Assembly: GCA_022497155.1 (NCBI GenBank)
Contig: MU385741.1
Coordinates: 62,001 to 126,000 of the forward strand
Origin: Whalleya microplaca
Taxonomy: Eukaryota; Ascomycota; Sordariomycetes; Xylariales; Xylariaceae
Direction of reading: 5' to 3'
Length of the DNA stretch: 64,000 bases
Part shown: positions 49,595 through 61,300 of the stretch, one piece after another
How positions within the stretch are numbered: position 1 is the stretch's first letter
Layout: every line of letters begins with the position of its first letter
Notes under the pieces: model-generated
Told to the model about the DNA's origin: nothing
The model's database searches: none
What the model saw: only the letters and a program-made list of their open reading frames with translations
Made by a program: the position numbers and the translations under genes

Positions 49595-51784
49595 CTAAGC
49601 GCCATTGTGCTCCGTGAACACCTTGGTATAGGTACTCCTGTTTCCGTACTGGGGAAACTCCGACTCGCTGGCCGGAGGCGTCACGGCCACAGCCACGACA
49701 TCGAGCTTCAGACTCGGGACGCTGGAGAGATTGACCGTGATACCGTCGACCTGTGCGATAAAAACCAACGAGCAGATATTAGCGGGACGGGGTTCTCTAT
49801 TTTGGGGGCCGAAGCACGACATGTTGCACATGCAGCTAGCCAGCCAGCCACCAGCCAGCGGCCACGCCATATCGCCACTCGAGATAGGCGATTCTGCAGG
49901 CAAAGATAGTGATTGTGACGTACCTCCTTAATCTCGACGCACAGCTGCTTCTGCAGCATAGCCTCGATTGCGGCTACGCTCGTTGCGTTCGCATCGAGAT
50001 ACCCGATGGCGCGCTGCAGAGGCACCTCGTCGTGTGCGAGCCCCTGTCGGGGCATGTCGAGGAGCGCCGTTCGCCCGACAAGCTGGTTACCCATGTAGGT
50101 ATCGATTGTGCATGGCAGCGGCAACTCGGACCGCTCGACCTGCAGCCCGACATACCATTCTGTACTCCCGTTTCGAGCGGAAGCTTTCCCCATGTCGGCA
50201 GAATGGCTTCCGTAGAGTGTGTTGACGTGATTTATGACTGTCTTTCGTCCTCGCTCCCGATCCAGGTCCCACACGTTGAGCTCGGGGTATGTGTAGCCGA
50301 ATATCCTGAGCGAGGCCACGCTGATTCCCGTGTGGAAGGTCTTTCCGTCGGCCTGATAGAAAGGCTTCAGCGGGCTCTCTGCTGTGATGTTGTCGCCTTT
50401 GGCCGTGCCGTACAAACCGCCGCTCGTGTACGTCTCGGATTGGTGAGTATAGTTCATGTGTATAGCCACCCATAGGGCAACGAGACGGTCGAGGTTGGTG
50501 TGGTGGAGCATGCTGTATGTATTAATGGATCAGAAGCTGTGCACAAGTCTAAAAGAGACATGATATCAAAGGTTGAGACATACAACAACGGATCAAACCC
50601 GGTGGTATCTAAGGATAAGAAGGCGCCGCCAACGCAATTGTGGATGAGGTTATGTGGTGCTTCGATGCTAACTCCTGAGCTGGCCATCGTAGCCATTTGA
50701 TCGTAACTCTGGGCGGTAGTGAGGGTGAGGTACTGGGCCGTGTCAGCCCGGCGGACGCAAGAACTACATTCACAAACATCTTTTCTCTCACAGTTTGATC
50801 CTTCAACTGGTCCGCTGCTGCTATCAGATTTGCGTTGACCGCATCAGGGCTGAAGTCGCTATTGCTGTCAGACCCTCGCGTTGTCTCTGCTGGCCAGTCT
50901 CCTGAACCAGGAAATTGCGTTTGGTTCAGAGGATAAGTCTGCCACCGGTAGCTGTAGAGTGGATTGGCTAGGGTGAGAAGTCCTCTTGGTCCATTGACGG
51001 TGATGTTTTTTTGTATACATGATGGTGGTAACGCGGGATTCGCAGCCCAGTCCCAATACGGTATTCGAAACAATTTCCCAGCATTGACGTATGTCGAAGC
51101 ATTTCGGCCGGTATATGTCAAAGCGATGCGTTGGACTTCGGCCCCAAGTAGTTGCTGTCATGATGAGAGCCGGCTCTTATCTTTCACTTGGACATCTTAC
51201 CTCGTAAAGAGCAACGTATGGGCGATGCCATGAAGTAAATTGTGTCTCCTTGTTTCCGGCATCAGTAGTGTCTATTTGAGGAAAGCAGGAGAATAAAACT
51301 TATAACAAAAGGCCTTACACCGTGCGGGCAGAACCCACCACCTGAGCCCCCTGGAACCGCTCCGACTCCATTATACGAAGCATACGGTCTGCCATGGATG
51401 CCTTTAAAGTATCAGGAGAGCACAATCACACCAATAAAGTTGATCCTAGCAGATTTCATACCAGAGACCCTGAAGTGTGATCGCTCGTCGCTTTCTGGTT
51501 TGCTTTGTAATGCAGTAAGACCCTGAATGTACAAATCCCTGCTCCACAGTAAGGCTCTCATTCATATTCATTTTTGCGACGATTTACCATAGGGGTCCGC
51601 CTCTAGCTTGTAGTTCATTAACATTCCATCGTGGAGGTCGTTCACCACTCGGCTTGATTCCCGTGGTTAGTCCTACAACCGGTATGGGGTCATCTGAAGT
51701 GTTGGCTTTCAGTGGGGACGATAGAGTTGTGGTGGGAGCAATAGCCGCCAATAGAACGAGCTTTCCAGCTACATACATTAACAT
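49595..51784 (-). CDS. Secreted tyrosinase (type-3 copper monooxygenase)
   Basis: Eight exons: 51784-51588, 51538-51462, 51401-51321, 51271-51201, 51154-50774, 50732-50584, 50512-49924 and 49750-49595, 566 residues. CuA ligands are His94 (GIHGRPY), His118 (FCPH, with Cys116 for the Cys-His thioether) and His134 (SWHRPY). CuB ligands are His296 and His300 (PHNLIHNCVGG) plus the His of FMLHHTNLDR (about 322-323). The N-terminus MLMYVAGKLVLLAAIAPTTTLSS is a signal peptide, so the enzyme is probably secreted. It would oxidise phenols to o-quinones in melanin-type pigment formation. Every boundary keeps frame; the smallest intron is 41 bp (50733-50773, GTGAAT donor) and the largest 173 bp. The C-terminal domain is compact. 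Confidence 0.93.
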
Positions 51785-54106
51785 AATGAACAGACATATA
51801 TCATAGACAAAGAGTAAGCAAGTTTAAGAAAGATCATCTTGACCGTCTACTTATCATATTCTTAAATAGGATGGTAGGCAGCTATGAACTTATGTATTAG
51901 TTATAAGCAGCTACGCATGAGTTTGATATGGGAGAAAGGTCGTTGACCGCGGTACTTCTCTGCCACTGGGTTACCGAGCTGTAGAAAAATCTATAAGTAT
52001 ACGGGCTCGTGTCATTGTAGAGCCCAAACAAGCGAGCATGGCGACCCATCCATGCATCATCTGCGGGCTGTGCTGCGGAGGGATCATGCGATAAGCTTGA
52101 GAACGCTGGCGGTAACATTCGGTAACGGACCTATGATTTACTGAGATAGCGAAGTACGGCAGGAACGACCAATATTACTTACCAGCACACAAAAAATGTC
52201 TCTGGGTATCGTAAAGCGTTGCCTTGCGTCAATACTCAAGATTGCAATGGTGAGCAAGGCTTGGTTCATGATTGGTCGCCTGAAGTGTTGGCGAGGAAAA
52301 GAGTTTCTACGACGGTGGTAATATTGAATGTATGGAGGTTCACTCGGAACGCAAGCATTTCCTGTGTACCATCAACCATATTTTCGTGTGTATGTTTTCG
52401 GCTCGGTAGCCTGCAGGTGCTTCAAGACTAAGATGGTCTTCCACATGGCATTCGTGCGCGGCTACTCCTTTTGGGACCCAGTTAGCTGAACGTCTGCGTC
52501 TAAGGCTAACCTTAGATTGGCTGAGGGAACCCGGGTAAGGGTTCACTGCACATCGGCTACGCGGCGTACAGCATGAGATCCTTGTTCAGTTCCACGATAT
52601 GCTTGTGTGAGGCGGTGTCGGAAAATAGGCACGCAAATAGAGGTAACACACTCGCAGGTTGTGGCATGATGTTGCTCCATATGAACAATCAAGCAGCCTT
52701 TACAATGGTGATGGTCTAGGCTCTGAGGTAGCCGGATACGTTCCTTTCAACCACTGATTCTGAAGTTCTGTAGTCCCAGTTGAATGGAAGAGGGTATATT
52801 ATATACCGATAAACGTGTTGGAGAGTGGGCAAAGACTTGACACGCTTTTCACCGCAAGTAAATCGCCCGAGGTAGATCTCATTACGATTCATAAGGAACT
52901 GCAGGAATAGTAACTGGTACGGCGAGGTGTTCACGAGGTTTCACTGTTATTCGGATCGTACTTGCGATTCGGCTGACCAAGCTCAGATTGTGTAAATGTT
53001 TGAAGGTGCATGGTTGTATGTATGTATGGTGATGTAGTGGTCAATCTCGCAGGAGGCACGATCCGATCGGAACCCCTTAATTACATATTACATGCGACTA
53101 TCACATGACCATTAACACACAACCAACTGACTTCTCTTTGAAATAATGAAACACGTAAGCAAGTTCTGGTTCGTTTTGTTAGTTTCTAATCCCGCGATGT
53201 AGCCCATGCGAGGTAGGGTTCGTCAGGACGGCGACTGTCATTGTAGAACCAACATCATATACTAGATTTAGGGCAAGAAATTGAGAGGCCAGTCGAAAAA
53301 AGAAGAAAAGACTACAACATTTCAAGCCATCAGCAACATGAGTCGGAAGCGATCGAATAGACGAAGTTCTCACATGCCTGTGTTTGCTGGGTAAACCATT
53401 GAGAATTGAATAGTGTATTGAAATGCATGACATAATTATTGCTATTATTCGGTGAAGAGAAAGAGCAATGGTTAGCGAAATGGCTCCACCAGCGTCATGG
53501 CCGCAGTGTGTAACAATAACCCCAGAGCTGCCTGCGGCTGTTGATAGATGTCATTGAAAGAAACGATAGTGATATCTCCTCGTACCTACAACAACTCATG
53601 TGGCCAGAATAGGAATGCAAGTGTGGAACCAGCAAGAGGTATCCCAGCCGGTCTGTTATAACGCCATGTCGCTTTTCCTATGTCTTACCATCTATGGTGC
53701 AATGAACCTTTTCTCCTGTAGCTCTTGGAGGCAACACCGGCATCCATAAAGCAGACCGCGAATCACCTCTTCCTATCGTCTTGAACTAACTGAGACTGTT
53801 CTCGGATCACGACCGGAATGTAGTGCTTAAGGTTGTGCTTTTTCATTCCGGCTTCCTCCGGTGTCAGTCACCTGTCACAACGACTTCTCTAGCAACACTA
53901 GGTCCCTGAAACCTTCTTCCCACAATTTCATTTGCTCGGCAGTTGGCTTTGGCAGAGGACTGCAGCTCCTTTGTCAGTATCTGCTCTTCTTAGATAGTCG
54001 GGCGAATGATCGGGTGTCCTCAGAGTTGTTTCAAGAGTCATTGACTCCCGATCATACCGAAATAGGAAATTTGTACTCCTATATCACGACAGAAGAAAAA
54101 TGCGAC
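51785..54106. other. 2.3 kb intergenic region upstream of tyrosinase
   Basis: It contains the tyrosinase promoter and the 3' flank of the aldolase gene. A 73-codon minus frame at 51897-52118 and short frames near 52219-52934 and 53179-53433 lack motifs. No gene is called. Confidence 0.45.
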
Positions 54107-55348
54107 TTACCTTCTCGCATAGCCGCCGTAACCCATCCACGCCTGCATTCCTGCCTTCACACCAACTACGCCGCCTTGGATGGCCGTCCAGTCGCCTCGC
54201 GATAAAGTCTCTTGTATCTTCTGGGCCTCGTCATACTTGCCGGACTTGTACAGTTCGATGGTCTCGATGCAGGCTTTCGGTGCGATATTTGCGAGACCAG
54301 CTAGGACCCCATGTCCGCCGGCGATCAACGATTGAATCGAGAAGTCGGCAGAACCGCCAAGAACCAGAAATTCGGGTTTGTAGGGGTTGTAGTTCTTGGA
54401 CTGTTCCCGCGTTGCGGAAGCCACACGGTTCAACTTCCCCGTATTGCCGCAAGTCAGCTTGACACCAACGATCTTTGGATGTTGCGCCAAGTCGAGGATC
54501 ACATCAGAGGATAGGTCTAATCCGTTAACAGCTCCTGGGAAATTGTAAATGATGATCGGTATTGGAGATGCACTGGCGACGGCTGTAAAATAATCTATGA
54601 TGGTCTTAGATGAGGGTGCAAACAACGATGCGTAATACGATGGAGGCAACACGAGCGCATAGTCACCGCCTGATTCCCACGCCTCACGGCACTACAGTAT
54701 CTTCAGTTAGTATTGTCTCCTTCGATGTATTTTTTTTTTAAAAAAAAAAAAAAAAAAACCACGGGTAGTAATGAACTAGATCTAGGAATGTCTCACTCCC
54801 GAATTCATCTCAATAGGAAAATTCTTGGCTCCTAGAATAGGAGGGAGAGGGGGTGGGAACAGATGACCCTGGATGCTACCTACGTATTGAATAGTCTCAC
54901 GGGTACTCTGTGTACCGCAACCAACAATGATTGGAATATGCGAGAAGCCGGCTTCGTTCAACGCCTTGCGTGTGGTGGCAGTGACTAGTTGACGCTCGGC
55001 ATGCGTGAGATGCACGGCCTCGCCATTAGACCCTTGCGTTGCGAGGCCTCGTACGCCGGCATGAGCAAGGCGGACGGCATGGCGAGCGATGGCATCTATG
55101 TCAACATCCTCTGTCTTCTGCTGGAAGAAGCACACTGTAGGCACATAGACACCGGGTACTAACGGCCGTGTCATGTGGAAGTCTCCTTCGACCGAGTCGC
55201 CTTCAAAGCAACTGCTTAGTGATGATCGTGATTCAGCCGGTGTTAGAGTGCCTGCCCTCAATGCTGAAGACATCGCAGGTCGAAATGGTATGTTATAGTC
55301 AGTCGCCAAGCTTCCTGCTGGAGACGGGGCGTCAAGATGAGGTGCCAT
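54107..55348 (-). CDS. DHDPS-family aldolase (4-hydroxy-2-oxoglutarate aldolase-like)
   Basis: Two exons, 55348-54884 and 54691-54107, give 349 residues; the 192-bp intron joins TRETIQY to CREAWESGGDYALVLPPSYY. The class I aldolase TIM barrel begins at PGVYVPTVCFFQQ (about 65). It carries TQGSNGEAVHLTHAER (the GTTGE-type oxo-acid loop), IPIIVGCG, the Tyr of IIIYNFPGAVNGLDLS and the Schiff-base Lys of KIVGVKLTCGNTGK. Fungal members cleave or form 2-keto-3-deoxy acids such as 4-hydroxy-2-oxoglutarate or 3-deoxyhexulosonate; lysine synthesis is excluded because fungi use the aminoadipate route. Residues 1-58 are an extra Ser-rich N-terminus; Met59 (MTRPLVPG) is the family-typical start. The intron holds a T10A19 homopolymer pair. 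Confidence 0.9.
54730..54758. repeat. T10A19 homopolymer pair inside an intron
   Basis: Ten T followed by nineteen A on the plus strand, inside the single intron of the aldolase gene. It could reflect slippage or an assembly artefact. It does not affect the coding frame. Confidence 0.9.
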
Positions 55349-58300
55349 GGTCGGGATGGTGGAGGTCTAAAATATCTATAGCAGTGGTGGCAGGGGAGCG
55401 GACTTCAAGATACCTGAAGTATGAAGCGAAGGTCAACAAGAATAGAGAGCAGAGTGAGTGCTTGGGTATCCTCTGAGATGGAATCGCCTCGCTTGTTATA
55501 GAGGACTGAGCAAAGATAGCCTCTCGTAAGTGAAGTGATAGATGTAGGTAATGTTCACTCTGAAGGGGGGCCGGTTTCTCCACAGGGACGTGAGATATAT
55601 GAAACCAGGAATTTGCATTATGAAAGGTTTCCTTTAACGCCTCATATATATATTCATCTGGATTCCCTTGTGGCCTGATTTCGGACTAGTGGCGTCAGGA
55701 CGACCTCTGGGATCAGTCATACTCGGGATATGACAGTTGAGGAATGAATAATCGTGCAGGGGGAAGTCTACACGGCCCACAATATCTGTTGATAGGTTGA
55801 ATAAACAAGGATCTTCTAGACATATCGGATAGTGCAGAAATGCAATTACGGATGCCGGACTAGGCACTGTGTTTCTGGATCGAATTGCCATAAAAGCCAT
55901 CCAGAGATTCCGAGATTGTGCCTAGGTTAGATAGAATTGCTAAGACGAGAATACAGGTAATCCGCATGAGGTACAGGGGCAATGATAGATTCGTTAAGTT
56001 GAACGGTCGGTCCTTCAAATGCCTGACTTTGGCAAGCCAATGGTCTACGTGAAGGGTTGGCAGGTTCTTCTGCACTGGCCTGGTTAATACAAAGCTTAGG
56101 GCCTATGTAGTCGTCGTGAATGCTAAATATAACCGTAAGCACCGTGAGCTGCATCGGGATATGTGAACTTCATAGAGAAACCTGTAAAATTATTAGACTA
56201 GGCAATAAAGGGCACTTACCTGTATCAAAATTGGATGAGGACAAGGAAAGGCTAACCGTCACCAGGGGTATCTGACTCATTCCTATTACCACATTAGTAT
56301 GGTCACATTCATCTATGTCGATGATTGTAGGATATATAAAAGGTAGCTTTAAGGTCATTGCCATTGTCCAATAGCCAAAGTGTTCCCCAGCCAAGCAGGG
56401 CGGCTGCAGCACATGGTACGATATTGAATTAGTCGCAGATGTCTCGAAGGGGTTGCTGGTGCCAACGTAGCCGTGCCATCATGCGTCCGAAAGCAGCCAT
56501 GGCTTTCCACGGGGTAACGTGTATGATAGTGTATCTCAAGGGAAAAGCGCCTATGACGACAGACAGAACTGATACCAAAGCGTTCGATCAGGGGGTCGAT
56601 CCGCGGGGTTCCTAGGAACAGCTTGTATATGGCAATGCGGCAGTAGAAACACCCATGTAGACAGATCACTTACTGGCTGGAAGACAGTGCTGGCATCTCT
56701 CAAAAATAAGTTAGCCAGGAGCTGCCGGGTCACTTGCATTCGCATTGGATAAGCTGCCAAAGGACTACGACTGTCTTCCTGGCAAGGCTCCCGGAAATAG
56801 AGTTTCTTTCCTATCATTCATGGAAGCGGTGTGCCCCCCTGGTTGTTTGCCTCACCCCACGCCTGCGGTCAATTGCAAGCCATGAATACCAACATAGACC
56901 AATTAAGTCGTTTCTTCGAGCAGGTAGCTAGATAAGTATCGAAGGATGCAGCTTAAAAAAGCTAGGTTGGTACAGTCATCTAGCTGATTGATCATAGTCT
57001 ATTTGCCACCGTTTCAAGATGGCATATATGTATGATAGGACGGGTGCTGGGCGAAGTACGGCGAGTCAGGACACCTACACTCAGCTTTTGCAGGAGGCCA
57101 GGATCGTCAAGTCAACAGGAGACGGTTATCGTAGTAATCCAGGAAGGAATGTTAAATCCGGGAAACACTTCGCGATCCACAATAAAGAGTTGTGACGGGG
57201 CAATGCATGACATATCTGCGTTCACAGCTCACCAGGATCGCAACAACTTGTGTAAAGCCTGAGTTACACTAGACTAAGCAGACCGTCCGGAAGCACTATT
57301 GGTAGGCGCAAACGCCACCCCCCAAAAGGCACCGTAACGCTGGGTCGAGGTTTGGGCAGTTGAGAAAGGAGTCACCCGACCAGTCGAATGAGATAAGATC
57401 GACATTCTCGCTGAGAAGCGTTGAGGACATGGCGGACATAGCAATGTGATGAGGCACCACTGCATCGCCATCGTCATCAGCTTGAGCAATCGGCACGCAC
57501 GTGAGCTTTGGTGTGATCTGGATGTGCTCATGGTACTGTATATGCACCAAGGGTAGACATGTACAAGCAGGTTGGGGGTAGGCGGGTTTGGGGGTCTCCT
57601 GAGATATTGTCGTCGTACGTAGATGGAAGGTTGAGAGAAGGGTGGTTTGATGTCGGGCAGTCAGGTCTCCAGAAATCCAGGTGGGGCGATCTATCCGCCG
57701 TCTGTCCCACCCTTCCCCCGTATCACCCCTTATACGCTCCGCCCCGCCATCAACCTAGGAATCCTCCGAACATCTACTTATTACACGGTGGCTTACGTAC
57801 TTTCTTAACCTCTTCCTTAATCTCATGTAATTCGGTCTATAGGGAGACGTCGGATAACGCTGATTATCTTTCTGCATTTCTCTTTCCAAGTACTAGATAC
57901 TTTATTTTAGCCAATTCATAGGCCGTATGACACTTGGCGGTTTGAGACTCTAAAATATGATAACTTTCCGCGCACCTATTATATCGCTCGTCCGTACCAC
58001 TGTGCGCCTGGGAGTGATCGCCGTCAGTAACACCTCGGCCTGGCCTGACTGCAACGCCTCAATACAACGTACGCCTGTTCTTCCCTAGAATCTCAGCGCC
58101 CGACGCATTATATCAGAGGCGGTGAAATATTGTTGAAATCCCTACTAGGCGCCATTAATAGAATCTGGTCTGATTATGAGGTTTAGTGACATGCTCGTTT
58201 GGGGTTGGTCTGCAACTATGTCAATATCACCGAGCTGATATCACCAATGGATGGAACGCTGGCTGTCCTCGATCCCTCCAATGACCGTATATCTGACATC

Positions 58301-61300
58301 CGGCAGGCCTCCCTTATTTGCGGCTACCTGTCGCCTATTACGTCGTAGCCACGGTCTTAACGTGTCCGTGCTAGAGTCCAGACTGCGGCTTTAGATTAGC
58401 ACCGCGTGTGCTATCATGGCACGGGAAACTGACCTGTCCTCAGACGTTAATGATCCAAGGCGGCTCTAGCGGGAGTGAACGGAAGAGAAACAGCTGCCCC
58501 TTTTGCCATAGTTACGCTTTGACCGGCTCATGCAGATTGTGGACGTATGTACGTAGCATGCCCGACGGAAGATGCAGATCATGGTACCAATGACTATGCT
58601 AGCATTCAAACGTATGGCTTGGCGTCGTGACTTTGTCTACCCAATCAGCACTGTCCATTACGCCTATATTACTCAACAACACACAGCCTTTTGGGATATT
58701 CTCAAGCTTCAGTCTAGTAAACCGAACTGAAATGGAACAATACCTTTTTGCCTCGTAATTATAGCATATTCAAACGAGATGAAATTCAGGCTGTTGGACT
58801 GATATACGTGTCTTTTGCATTCCCGTGTACCTGGGAAATGCAGAGTCTATTAGAGCACACTTCCGAATCCGTTAATGGCTAGATGCTTGGATGAGTATAC
58901 ATAACTTAGACCGATCCCAAGGCTCCCCGAAATCGGGTGAACCAGGTATATTACATTCTACGTCGCACAGACCTGTTTCCGACAGATTGGATCCGATTCT
59001 GGGAGGCTACCTTTCCGAAGTGGTGCCAAGTCCTATCACGATCTATACCGCTTCTATTTTGGAGACACGACAGACATTTATCAGCACATGCTGACATGCA
59101 TGCCTTGGGTCACACCTCTTAATTGTCCACCATCGGATTCGATCATTGATTATACCTATTTCATCAACTTGTAGTCTAAAAAAACCCTTGAAGATGCCAA
59201 AGCTGGTTTTGTGCATTCTTCCCTGTGACATCATCCTCGTGGTACCTATATACCCTTCTTTTTATCTGGAAGTCTAGTAGGGTGTTGACGTGAATGTTGA
59301 TCGAATTTCACAAGCGGTGAAGGGCCTCAGCCTTGCTTCTTAACAATCTCGATGATAATGATTCAAGGTTGCTTACTTGGTGTTCTGGCCCCGAAATATA
59401 TCAACATAATGAGCAGTCATTTTCGCGGTCATAGAAATCAATGTCCAATGGTCAATTCCTGCGCGGGTGCCCAACAAATAACCTTAAATGTATAATCGTC
59501 AGATTCGCAGCCGGCTCGGTCCATAATGATACAGTTTCTGGGTCACCTGGATGGTAAGTAAGCCAACCAGACGCGACCATGAATGATAGGCCAAGCGTAG
59601 CAAATCCGTGCCAACCAACAAGACTAAGTAATCTCCCACCTTGCCACGTGGGTATATATGACATGATGTACAATGCTTCGATGGTAGGATGCCAACTTGC
59701 AGGTTCGGCTCTAACCTATGAGCGTCCGTCTCCAAGCCATTCTCGGAAACCCTCAGATTTTACTTTGCCCATGTTCTAGACCTTGGCCCTGGTACATTTT
59801 CCATTATTCATTGTAAGTCATCGAATTTGTCCACACCGTCACTTCTTTAGTGTGTGGGGGACACGGGATTCTGCATGAACATAGATGATACCTACTGTGC
59901 TTTCCTGGAAAATCTGCACGTCCACCATACGAGTTATGTGCCGTGGCTGCCGATTGGTCATTTGCTAGTTGCTCCTATCGCTTCACAGCACGGCTATGTT
60001 ACTTGGGAGAATATTGCCATAGAGTACCTAGGTAGATGGGCGGCATTGGCATTAGACAAACCCACAAATCACACCCGCTCTCTAGCCTAAGAGAATGCAT
60101 ATAGTTGTGGGCTCGGGCAAGGACTTAGAGTAATTATGGTCTTAAGTAATTGGAACTTCACTATTGGACACATTGCTCTAAGATCCCGAGATCCCAAGTC
60201 ACTTCTGGCATATCATGCCGAGGGCATCAACTTAGCCACAATGGCTCACACTTTGCCGTGTTCTCCAATGGGGTGAAGTGAAGATGTTGCTTATTAGTCA
60301 AAGTTGACTCTTTTAGGCAAAAGCCAAGATGTTTGGTTCGCAACATAGAACACCTTGTAGGTCAGCTTACTTTGACTATTGGTTCACTGTTGCATAGAGT
60401 ACATCCGAGTTACCTAAGGTTTGCATATATCTTCAAATGAATGAGATAATAGATGACGATAGCTATGACAAGACAAACATCGGCATTCACCATGGAAATA
60501 TTAAGGCACTATTAAGAGTCTTTTTATATCTGCTAATACTCACCTTATTGTGGGTTATCATGAATGGCCGGCACCCCAAAATAATTTGGATCGCAAGCTG
60601 TAGGTCTTTCTGTCTTCGTCACTTTAAGTAGAAATATATGAACAATCATCACTCATGAAACAGATGTAGTTACTGCTTTTTTCACTTACTCATTGGAGAC
60701 TGAGGTTAAATCTAATAAGCAGACTATACCTCAAGCTTTATTCTATGATATAATGGATCGTGGCAACATTACGATATTAAATTTATGATTGAGACTAGGT
60801 AGACATCAATATATAGACTACCATGCATCAGATCTTGCTGAAGTGGATTTGAAGAAGTCTTCTCATGATGAGCACTTGCAGCAAGGACTGGTAAATCTTC
60901 CATTGCTTTCCTTGTTTATTATATGACAAGCCTATCATGAATAGCAAGGATCATATCTTCTGTTTGAGTGAAAACGTAAGAGCTTGCTTACGGATAAGCC
61001 CCTGGACCTTCTGCTAAATAGGACCTAGAGCCTGGCAAGGCTAAGAAGCAAGCTGGAGATAGCAGCCTCATTTAACTGTACCCTAAGAAGACAGAGTAGA
61101 AGAGCTTTATATCTCACTTTGTTTGGCCTCGAAACATAGGAAAGAAACCAATTTTTAATCTTGTAAGGTGATTCAAGCTGCCGTATATCTTCCCAACTTT
61201 AGCGAAGACTGGATCTAACACCAAGCGTTCCGTAAGTAGTAAATACATCGATTTGATAACGCCAAAACTATCATTGTGTTACCACACATTTAGTCACATA

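Noticed and set aside
42475..55348. Secondary-metabolite gene cluster hypothesis
   Set aside because: GH79, a Zn2Cys6 factor, a tyrosinase and an aldolase lie near one another, but there is no polyketide, peptide or terpene core gene, and gaps of 1-2 kb separate them.
59452..60090. Protein-like frames on both strands (59452-59673 minus, 59854-60090 plus)
   Set aside because: They are short, isolated and without splice partners or recognisable motifs. They are noted as part of the gene desert rather than called.
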